Positions 1 to 6,452 of a stretch of DNA of 16,480 nucleotides are shown one piece after another. The notes beneath the pieces are model-generated. The model searched no databases and was not told the DNA's origin. It saw only the letters and a program-made list of their open reading frames with translations. The stretch lies in contig JAQVQJ010000013.1 of the NCBI GenBank assembly GCA_028701635.1, forward strand, positions 1 to 16,480, written 5' to 3'. The DNA comes from Clostridia bacterium (lineage in GTDB: Bacteria; Bacillota_A; Clostridia; Christensenellales; UBA1242). The translations under genes and the position numbers were made by a program. Each line of letters opens with the position of its first letter. Position 1 is the first letter of the stretch.

Positions 1-111
1 AGCACAGGTGAATTTTATAAAAATAAAATAAATATTGGTAGGAATAAAGATAACTTTATAGAAAAAGCAAAACTAAAACTAACAGAAACTAATAAAGTTT
101 CTAAACTATAA
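1..111 (+). CDS. C-terminal end of an unrecognised gene (partial)
   Basis: An open frame enters from the left edge in frame 1 and stops at TAA 109-111, giving 36 residues. The peptide is rich in Lys and Asn, ends in KVSKL, and shows no recognisable motif. It is followed within 25 nt by a strong ribosome-binding site for the next small gene, which fits a real gene end. The frame could also be chance in such AT-rich DNA, and the missing upstream part is needed to decide. Confidence 0.4.
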   Translation, partial: STGEFYKNKINIGRNKDNFIEKAKLKLTETNKVSKL

Positions 112-135
112 AAAATGATATTTGGAGGAGATTTT

Positions 136-243
136 ATGACGGAACATAAGAATAGGTGCATTAGGTGCGGGATAATTGTAACTAGCCAAACTGCATTTCC
201 AGACAGGAAACTAGGTGGGCCTTGTCCAAAAGATTATCAATGA
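136..243 (+). CDS. 35-aa small Cys-containing (possible zinc-ribbon) peptide
   Basis: This gene is short, but its start is well supported: GGAGGAG at 124-130 sits 5 nt before the ATG. The product opens with charged residues, then has a CxxCG knuckle (Cys8 and Cys11) and a later GGPCP element (Cys30). This pattern resembles many tiny archaeal and bacterial zinc-ribbon proteins in which CxxCG is followed by a Pro/Gly-rich turn and a CP element. Those commonly carry a fourth ligand, often a His near the C-terminus; none follows Cys30 here. Reading past the TGA stop gives Asn-His-Ser and then another TGA, so loss of a short tail is possible. Function is unknown; zinc or nucleic-acid binding is only a guess from the Cys spacing. 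Confidence 0.55.
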   Translation: MTEHKNRCIRCGIIVTSQTAFPDRKLGGPCPKDYQ

Positions 244-299
244 AATCATAGCTGAACAAAAGCATAACTATAAGCAAATAAATGAAAATAAAATATTCA

Positions 300-344
300 G
301 GCAGGACTTGTCAAATAAAAATTAGCTAAAAACAAGTCTTTGCC
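300..344. repeat. Imperfect inverted repeat / hairpin in the intergenic region
   Basis: Positions 300-311 and 332-344 pair as twelve base pairs, including one G-T wobble (304 with 340) and one bulged T at 339. The core pairing is GACTTGT with ACAAGTC. The 20-nt loop contains the palindrome TTAGCTAA at 322-329. No T-run follows on the + strand, so it does not look like a simple terminator. It could be an RNA structure downstream of the 35-aa gene, a protein-binding site upstream of the membrane-protein gene, or chance. It lies in the only non-coding stretch longer than 100 nt. Confidence 0.4.
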
Positions 345-384
345 AAGAATAAATTAAAATTAGGTTAAATAAATTAAGAAAAAA

Positions 385-403
385 TTTTAAAAAATAAAAT
401 AAA
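385..403 (+). promoter_or_regulatory. TATA-like A/T tract, possible archaeal promoter for the membrane-protein gene
   Basis: A run of only A and T (TTTTAAAAAATAAAATAAA) lies about 14-32 nt before the ATG at 417. In archaea a TATA box about 25 nt upstream of a leaderless or short-leader start is usual, so the placement fits. The whole region is very AT-rich, so the match has little statistical weight. If real, it could drive the long run of closely spaced genes that follows. Confidence 0.28.
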
Positions 404-416
404 TCAATTGATTATC

Positions 417-1295
417 ATGAAAAAGATAGATAATTTGCTAAAAAAGATTCTTTTTAATATAACTAGTGAAAAAAAGGCTAAAGAAATTCTATCTAATTCA
501 GACAAAAAAAGATTAACTCTTTCAATAATAACTACCATAATTACCTTTATTTTATTTATCTTATTTATATTATTAGGACAATTCATATCTGGCCCAATAA
601 TAAATGCAATACTTATCATAATTATTTTTGGGTTATTTGGTATAAGTTTTTGTCTAATACCCTACTATTTAGGCAAACTATATCGTTCCACAAAAAGCCC
701 AATTTATATAATAATAGCAATAATAATAATTTTAGTCTTTATTCCAACAATAGTACTAATACTTATTGGATACTTGAGTTCTAGCCAAACCACAAAACCA
801 ATAAAAAATCAAGTTACTTCAACATCAAATGAACAAGTTAAACACAATGAAAAGAAGAATACAATTGAATCTAATTATAATGAAAATGATTATCTAATTA
901 GTGATGTGAAAAATATTATAAACAAAATAATATCAAATCTTAGAGAGATAGAAAACAACGAAGCCTTTGATCTAGTTTTTGAAAAAAACAAAATGGATCG
1001 CGCAAGAAAAGTAAACGCAATAACCACAACAGACATAATCTATAAAACAATTAATCTTTTTGACAGATTAGAATCACAACTAAACCAAATAACTAATAAT
1101 CAAGCCGATTTAGAACATTCAAAAAACAAGCTAAAACAAAAACAAGCAATTTTTCTAACAACAAAACTATGGGACATAATAAATGATATAAAAAATACCA
1201 AAAACAAAATTAATAACCTCCAAAGAACAATAATAAATACAGCAGAAATCAACGATATAATAAACGAACTAGAAAACATAAAAAATCAATTATAA
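417..1295 (+). CDS. Three-helix membrane protein with coiled-coil-like cytosolic tail, function unknown
   Basis: This 292-aa protein is not recognised. Three strongly hydrophobic segments are visible at about residues 34-54, 61-82 and 97-120, with a Lys-rich N-terminus and Lys/Arg between and after the helices. Residues 125-160 are polar and low-complexity. Residues 160-292 are rich in Asn, Lys, Ile and Glu with a heptad-like pattern, probably helical or coiled coil. The ATG at 417 is preferred over an in-frame TTG at 408, because the TTG belongs to a TTGATTAT tract that resembles the 3' part of an extended Shine-Dalgarno sequence just before the ATG. The gene precedes the restriction cluster by 56 nt and could be co-transcribed. 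A membrane partner in defence (for example abortive infection) is conceivable but rests only on position. Confidence 0.75.
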   Translation: MKKIDNLLKKILFNITSEKKAKEILSNSDKKRLTLSIITTIITFILFILFILLGQFISGPIINAILIIIIFGLFGISFCLIPYYLGKLYRSTKSPIYIIIAIIIILVFIPTIVLILIGYLSSSQTTKPIKNQVTSTSNEQVKHNEKKNTIESNYNENDYLISDVKNIINKIISNLREIENNEAFDLVFEKNKMDRARKVNAITTTDIIYKTINLFDRLESQLNQITNNQADLEHSKNKLKQKQAIFLTTKLWDIINDIKNTKNKINNLQRTIINTAEINDIINELENIKNQL

Positions 1296-1297
1296 TT

Positions 1298-1342
1298 ATG
1301 AACAACAAACTAACAGAAGCAGGAAAAATAGCGAAAATGTGA
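1298..1342 (+). CDS. Possible 14-codon leader ORF before the DUF262 gene
   Basis: An ATG 2 nt after the preceding stop opens a 14-codon frame ending in TGA at 1340-1342. That stop overlaps the first bases of the GAGGCGATT ribosome-binding site (1341-1349) of the next gene. There is no clear Shine-Dalgarno sequence for this ORF itself. The arrangement would allow translational coupling or a leader effect, but a 14-codon ORF easily arises by chance. Confidence 0.15.
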   Translation: MNNKLTEAGKIAKM

Positions 1343-1351
1343 GGCGATTAA

Positions 1352-3481
1352 ATGAAGATTTCACAAATATTAGATAAAATTGACGATAATCAAATATTTG
1401 TCCCAGCATTCCAAAGAGAATATGTATGGAAAAGGGAAAACGCAAAAGATTTAGTAAACTCACTTATACTTAAGTACCCCACAGGAACAATGCTAACTTG
1501 GGAAACAAGCAACCCTCCAGAGTTAAAAGGAAGTTGGAAATACAAAAAAGAACAAGGATCAGTTAAAATAATACTTGACGGGCAACAAAGAATAACTACA
1601 TTATATCTTTTAATTCGAGACAAAATACCCCCCTATTATAAAAAGCACGAAATTGTAAAAGACCCAAGAGGATTATATGTAAACATAAAGAATCTAGAAT
1701 TACAATATTACAAACCATCAACAATGCAAAACGATCCTTTATGGGTAAACATAACCGACATCTTTCAGAAAAAATTAAGAGAAAGAGATGTAATAAAGTC
1801 AATTGAAGCAAAAGAGATAAAATTGTTAAGAGAAGATGAAGATAAAATATATGATAATTTTAGGGATATAGAAAACATCCTTGATTCTGAATTCTTAGAA
1901 CAAACAATACCAGTTAGAGCAACCCTAAAAGAAGCAATAGATATATTTTATATTGTAAATTCTAGTGGAGTCAACTTAACCGAAGCAGAACTTGCTCTCG
2001 CCCAAATATCAGGATATTGGCCCGAAGCAAGAGAAGCATTTAAGAAAAAATTAGATGAGTTAAAAGAAAACGGTTTTGTTTTTAAACTTGATTTTATTAT
2101 TTACTGTCTCCTAGGAGTGTTATACAATTTAGGATCTGACATGACAAAACTGCATGACAAATCAAATGAGGCAAATCTAAAAAAGGCATGGAAAAAACTT
2201 GATGAAGAGGTTTTAGATTATACAACAAACATCCTTCGTGCACAAGCATATGTAGATCATTCAAGCGAAATAAATTCGCCTTATGCATTAGTCCCAATAG
2301 TAGTTTATTTCTATAATAAAGGGGTCGATAAGCTTTCAGAAAGTGAAATTAAAAAAGTAATAAAATGGTTCTATTATTCACAAGTAAGACAAAGATACAT
2401 AAGTCAATTACCACAAAAATTAGACAAAGACATAGGAATTGTTGTAAAATCTCAATATCCTTTTGATGAATTATTAAACAATATAAAAATTGAAAGAACA
2501 CTAAAAATAACTCCTGAAGAATTCATTGGGGTCGATGTAAGAAATGCATTATATAGTTTAATGAGATGGTTTTTCAAAAGTCAGAATGCGATTTGCCTTA
2601 CAACCGGAAACGGAATAAGACAAAACATGGGCAAAAAATATTCTCTTGAATGGGATCACATATTCCCATATTCGATATTGAAAAAAAATGGGTACAATAT
2701 GAATAACAGGTACAAATATTCATTAGCCCACGAAATCACAAATAGAGCAATACTAACAAAACTAGCAAACCGAAAAAAAAGCGATGAACCTGCAGAAGAA
2801 TATCTAAAAAATATAAAAAATAAATTTCCTTCAGCACTCAAACTACAACTTATCCCTGAAGACGAATCATTATGGAAACTAGAAAACTTTGAACAATTTC
2901 TAGAAAAAAGAAGAACCTTGCTTGCAGACCAATTAAACATTTTCCTAGAAAATATAACAAAAACAAAAGAAATTGAAACTAAAATATCTCTAGAAGAACT
3001 TATCGAAGAAGGAGAAAGTGAAGAACTTGAGTTCAAATCATCTTTAAGATGGAACTACAAATTAGACCAAATAGACAAAGAAATGGAAAATGTGATAATA
3101 AAGTCCATATCTGCATTTGGAAATGGACAAGGAGGAACATTAATAATAGGAGTAAATGATGAGTCAGAAATATTAGGTTTAGATAATGACTACTCTTCTC
3201 TAAATGGTTCTAAAGATGAATTCGAATTACACCTCAGAAATTTATTAAACAAGAACTTTGGAAAAGTATTTGCCACAAATGCAATTAAATTAAACTTTGA
3301 AAAAACAAACGATCAAGAAATTTGCATAATAAAAATTGAAAAAAGCCAAAAACCAATTTATTTAGAAATAATTGACAAAAATGGAAAGAAACAAGAAAAA
3401 TTCTATGTACGAAGTGGAAACACATCACAAGAACTAACCCCCAGTGAAATGAATGAATATATAAAAACAAGATTTAACTAA
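1352..3481 (+). CDS. GmrSD-like DUF262 / HNH (DUF1524-like) protein fused to a Schlafen AlbA_2 domain
   Basis: This 709-aa protein joins three parts. The N-terminal DUF262 (GmrSD-N) domain shows VPAFQREYVW at about residues 17-26 and the hallmark DGQQR at 76-80, the motif tied to nucleotide hydrolysis in this family. A middle HNH region of the DUF1524 type has WDHIFP with Asp435-His436, followed by downstream Asn residues and an NRKKSDEP element. From about residue 550 to the end is an AlbA_2-like domain with EELEFKSS, a GNGQGGTLIIGV core and a YVRSGN element. GmrSD-type enzymes are nucleotide-dependent nucleases acting on modified or foreign DNA, and DUF262 proteins are known as restriction-linked ORFs (RloF-like) in type I loci. 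The start is fixed by GAGGCGATT 2 nt before the ATG. The gene ends 10 nt before hsdM, so it is probably part of that operon. The added AlbA_2 domain is unusual and may bind nucleic acid or regulate activity. Confidence 0.85.
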   Translation: MKISQILDKIDDNQIFVPAFQREYVWKRENAKDLVNSLILKYPTGTMLTWETSNPPELKGSWKYKKEQGSVKIILDGQQRITTLYLLIRDKIPPYYKKHEIVKDPRGLYVNIKNLELQYYKPSTMQNDPLWVNITDIFQKKLRERDVIKSIEAKEIKLLREDEDKIYDNFRDIENILDSEFLEQTIPVRATLKEAIDIFYIVNSSGVNLTEAELALAQISGYWPEAREAFKKKLDELKENGFVFKLDFIIYCLLGVLYNLGSDMTKLHDKSNEANLKKAWKKLDEEVLDYTTNILRAQAYVDHSSEINSPYALVPIVVYFYNKGVDKLSESEIKKVIKWFYYSQVRQRYISQLPQKLDKDIGIVVKSQYPFDELLNNIKIERTLKITPEEFIGVDVRNALYSLMRWFFKSQNAICLTTGNGIRQNMGKKYSLEWDHIFPYSILKKNGYNMNNRYKYSLAHEITNRAILTKLANRKKSDEPAEEYLKNIKNKFPSALKLQLIPEDESLWKLENFEQFLEKRRTLLADQLNIFLENITKTKEIETKISLEELIEEGESEELEFKSSLRWNYKLDQIDKEMENVIIKSISAFGNGQGGTLIIGVNDESEILGLDNDYSSLNGSKDEFELHLRNLLNKNFGKVFATNAIKLNFEKTNDQEICIIKIEKSQKPIYLEIIDKNGKKQEKFYVRSGNTSQELTPSEMNEYIKTRFN

Positions 3482-3491
3482 AGGTGAAATA

Positions 3492-5237
3492 ATGACTGAA
3501 ATAATAAACAACAGTAAAGAAATAGGAATTATCTGGAATTCTGCAGATGAAATACTTAGAGATATTTACAAGCGTCATCAATATCAAGATGTAATCTTAC
3601 CGTTTGTTGTACTAACAAGAATAGAAAGCGTATTAATAGAAAAACGAACAGAAATAGAAGCAGAAAATCAAAAACAATTATCAAAATTATCTGAAAAAGA
3701 CAAACAACGAATAATATCAGAAAAAGTACTTGCAAGCATAGGCTTTGACAATAAATCAACATTTACACTCAAAGCACTTGCAGAAGAAAAAGAAACAGCA
3801 CTTAAAGAAAACTTCCGAGCATACATAAATGGATACACACAAAACATACAAGATATATTGCAAAATTTTAAACTTACTGATAAAATAGCTGACTTGTCAA
3901 AAAATAAAGTTCTATACTCATTAGTAAAAAAATATTCCTCACTAAGCCAAGATCTTTCTCCAAAAAACCTTGATAACCTCAGAATGGGATACATATTCGA
4001 AGAACTCATAAGACGATTTGCAGAAGCAAGCAATGAAGAAGCAGGAGAACACTTCACACCTAGAGAAATAATCGAACTAATGGTAGAACTAACAATAGAC
4101 GATGACCCAATACAACCTGGAGAACTAAAAAGAGTATACGACCCCGCTTGCGGTTCTGGGGGAATGCTCACAATAGCAAAAAACTACATACAACACAAAC
4201 ACCCAAAGGCAAACATAGTACTATATGGCCAAGAAATAAACCCAGAAACCTATGCGATATGTGCCTCAGATATGCTACTAAAAGGAGAAAAACCAACAAA
4301 CATAAAACACGGAAACACACTAACTGACGACAAACTATTAGAAGAAAAATTTGATTACATGTTATCAAATCCACCCTACGGAAAAGACTGGAAAAAAGAC
4401 AAACCAGACGTAGAAAAAGACACAACAGGAAGATTCAACAAAGACATGTTACCCAGAATAAGTGACGGACAAACACTATTCTTACAACAAATGCTGTCAA
4501 AAATGAAAACCCCCCAAGAAGGCGGCTCAACAATAGCAATAGTATTCAACGGTTCACCACTCTTCACAGGAGATGCCGGCTCAGGAGAATCAAACTTCAG
4601 AAAACACTTACTAGAAAACGATTTAGTAGACGCAATAATCGCACTGCCCGAAGAATTATTTTATAACACGGGAATAGCAACATATATTTGGTTAGTAAGA
4701 AACAAAAAAGAAAATCGAAGAAAAGGCAAAGTACAACTAATCAACGCCACAACAATCTTTAAACCTATGAAAAAGAGCTTAGGAAAAAAAAGAAACTACA
4801 TTGAACCTGAACAAATAAAAGAAATAGCAAAAATTCATCAAGAATTCAAAGAAAACGAGTACTGCAAAATATTCGACAATACAGACTTTGGATACACGCG
4901 AGTATCGCTTGAATTATCTGAATTAGACGAAAAAGGAAAACCATTATTTGAAACAATAACCAAAAAAGTTAAAGGCAAGGAAGTGCAAGTAAAACAAGAA
5001 ATAAAAACCAAAGATGACGAATATGTGCCACTCAAAGATAACATTGAGCAATATTTGAAAAAAGAAGTTGAAAAACCATACAAAATACTGGATCAAAAAG
5101 TAGGCTATGAAATAAACTTTACTCAATATTTCTACAAATACAACCCGCTCAGAACCACGGAAGACATTGCAAAAGACATAACAAAACTAGAAAAACAAAG
5201 CCAAGACCTACTAAAAGAATTGGGGTTATTGAAATGA
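3492..5237 (+). CDS. hsdM: Type I restriction-modification methyltransferase subunit HsdM
   Basis: This 581-aa protein is the N6-adenine methyltransferase and assembly subunit of a type I enzyme, using S-adenosylmethionine. An HsdM N-terminal helical domain is visible (about residues 10-160, with ILRDIYKRHQYQDVILP). It is followed by EHFTPREI (186-193), the SAM-binding motif DPACGSGGM (217-225) and the catalytic NPPYG (293-297), which marks adenine-N6 chemistry. The C-terminal tail (about 520-581) is charged and helical, as expected for contact with HsdS. Length is normal for the family. The start has GGTGA at 3483-3487, 4 nt before the ATG and only 10 nt after the DUF262-fusion stop. The stop overlaps the hsdS start as ATGA. 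Codons are strongly A/C-ending, unlike the hsdR 5' half. Confidence 0.95.
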   Translation: MTEIINNSKEIGIIWNSADEILRDIYKRHQYQDVILPFVVLTRIESVLIEKRTEIEAENQKQLSKLSEKDKQRIISEKVLASIGFDNKSTFTLKALAEEKETALKENFRAYINGYTQNIQDILQNFKLTDKIADLSKNKVLYSLVKKYSSLSQDLSPKNLDNLRMGYIFEELIRRFAEASNEEAGEHFTPREIIELMVELTIDDDPIQPGELKRVYDPACGSGGMLTIAKNYIQHKHPKANIVLYGQEINPETYAICASDMLLKGEKPTNIKHGNTLTDDKLLEEKFDYMLSNPPYGKDWKKDKPDVEKDTTGRFNKDMLPRISDGQTLFLQQMLSKMKTPQEGGSTIAIVFNGSPLFTGDAGSGESNFRKHLLENDLVDAIIALPEELFYNTGIATYIWLVRNKKENRRKGKVQLINATTIFKPMKKSLGKKRNYIEPEQIKEIAKIHQEFKENEYCKIFDNTDFGYTRVSLELSELDEKGKPLFETITKKVKGKEVQVKQEIKTKDDEYVPLKDNIEQYLKKEVEKPYKILDQKVGYEINFTQYFYKYNPLRTTEDIAKDITKLEKQSQDLLKELGLLK

Positions 5238-6451
5238 TCAAATTCAATAAACTAAAACATCTTGTTAGAAATAAAACTGTAAAAGTTCAGAAATTGCCAT
5301 TTCACATTGATCTAGAAAATATTAAATCAAAATCGGGCGAGTTAATCATCGGAGAATTACTAGACCTAGAGAGTAATTTAGGCGAAGCACATGCTTTTAA
5401 TAAATGTGATATTTTATATGGAAAATTAAGGCCTTACCTTGAAAAATTTTATTTTTGTGATACGGCTGGCAGTTGCTCTTCAGAATTCTTGGTGCTTGAA
5501 TCAATTAAAGTTTACCCAAAATACTTGTATCAAGTTGTAAGAACACCGTACTTTAATCAATATTGTGATGCACACTCCTATGGGGTAAAGATGCCGCGTA
5601 CATCATGGAGGTTTGTGCGTGAAATAGAAATTCCAATCCATCCATTGTTGGATCAGGAAAAGATAGCAACTAAAACAGACCTAGCGAATAGATTAATACA
5701 ACAGACAATTACTTCAAAAATTCAACAGATAGAATTATTGCAAGAATATGAAAAATCAATAATTCACCAAGCAGTCACAAAAGGCATAGACAAAAACGTA
5801 AAATTGAAAGACTCGGGAATAGAATGGATGGGACAAATACCTTCTCAATGGAATGTTTTTCTTCTTAAACGGCTTTGTGCTGAAAGAATTACTGATGGGC
5901 CTCATGAAACTCCTGAATTTATTGATGCCGGAATCCCATTCCTTTCAGTAGATTCAATACAAGAAGGCAAAATAATTTTTGAAAACTGTCGTCACATATC
6001 GATGGGTGCTCATGATGAATATAAGAAGAAAGCAAATCCAAAAAAGGGGGATGTTTTGTTAGGAAAAGCAGCATCAGTAGGAAAAGTTGCGTTAGTTGAT
6101 GTTGACTTTGAATTTAGCATTTGGTCACCTTTAGCACTGATTCGGACAAACAATAAAAGATTGTTGCCTGAATTTCTTGAACTATACCTGAAATCAGATA
6201 TTCTACAAGATCAAATATCTATATTAAGTAGTGAGAATACCCAAAAGAATATTGGCATGAATAAGATTGAAAGAATTCACATAATTGTTCCGCCGATTAT
6301 GGAACAACAAGAGATAATTAAAACCGTTAAATTAAAAATTAGTCAAATACACAAATCTATTGATGTCATAAAAAAGACTATTGACGCAATTGAAGAATAT
6401 CGTAAGTCTTTGATTTTTGAGTTGGTTACTGGTAAAGTGAGGGTTGCTTAG
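5234..6451 (+). CDS. hsdS: Type I restriction-modification specificity subunit HsdS
   Basis: This 405-aa subunit directs the type I complex to a bipartite DNA site. It has the usual two-fold layout. Target-recognition domain 1 spans about residues 1-132. A central conserved helical region is at about 136-190 (PLLDQEKIA, then YEKSIIHQAVTKGI). TRD2 is at about 196-350, introduced by GIEWMGQIPSQW and containing a DGPHETPEF element. The C-terminal conserved helices are at about 352-405 (MEQQEIIKTV, then YRKSLIFELVTGKV). Half 1 lacks a GIEWxGxIPxxW lead-in like that of half 2, so the N-terminus is slightly short, but the ATGA overlap with hsdM fixes the start. A GGGG run about 8 nt upstream could act as a weak ribosome-binding site. 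The TRD-coding stretches are T/G-richer than the central conserved stretch, consistent with exchange of recognition modules. Confidence 0.93.
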   Translation: MIKFNKLKHLVRNKTVKVQKLPFHIDLENIKSKSGELIIGELLDLESNLGEAHAFNKCDILYGKLRPYLEKFYFCDTAGSCSSEFLVLESIKVYPKYLYQVVRTPYFNQYCDAHSYGVKMPRTSWRFVREIEIPIHPLLDQEKIATKTDLANRLIQQTITSKIQQIELLQEYEKSIIHQAVTKGIDKNVKLKDSGIEWMGQIPSQWNVFLLKRLCAERITDGPHETPEFIDAGIPFLSVDSIQEGKIIFENCRHISMGAHDEYKKKANPKKGDVLLGKAASVGKVALVDVDFEFSIWSPLALIRTNNKRLLPEFLELYLKSDILQDQISILSSENTQKNIGMNKIERIHIIVPPIMEQQEIIKTVKLKISQIHKSIDVIKKTIDAIEEYRKSLIFELVTGKVRVA

Positions 6452-6452
6452 T

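Noticed and set aside
404..619. Minus-strand open frames opposite the + strand genes (for example 404-619, 3668-4171, 13128-13466, 16158-16460)
   Set aside because: They lie inside well-supported + strand genes, have low-complexity Phe/Leu/Ser-rich products and no motifs or ribosome-binding sites.
5234..6451. hsdS as a half-gene or pseudogene
   Set aside because: Although TRD1 lacks the GIEWxGxIP lead-in, both conserved helical regions and both TRDs are present in an uninterrupted 405-aa frame.
6444..6452. TTG at 6444 as the hsdR start
   Set aside because: It would leave no spacing from the GTGAGGG ribosome-binding site, while the ATG at 6453 is well spaced and begins a normal HsdR N-terminus.
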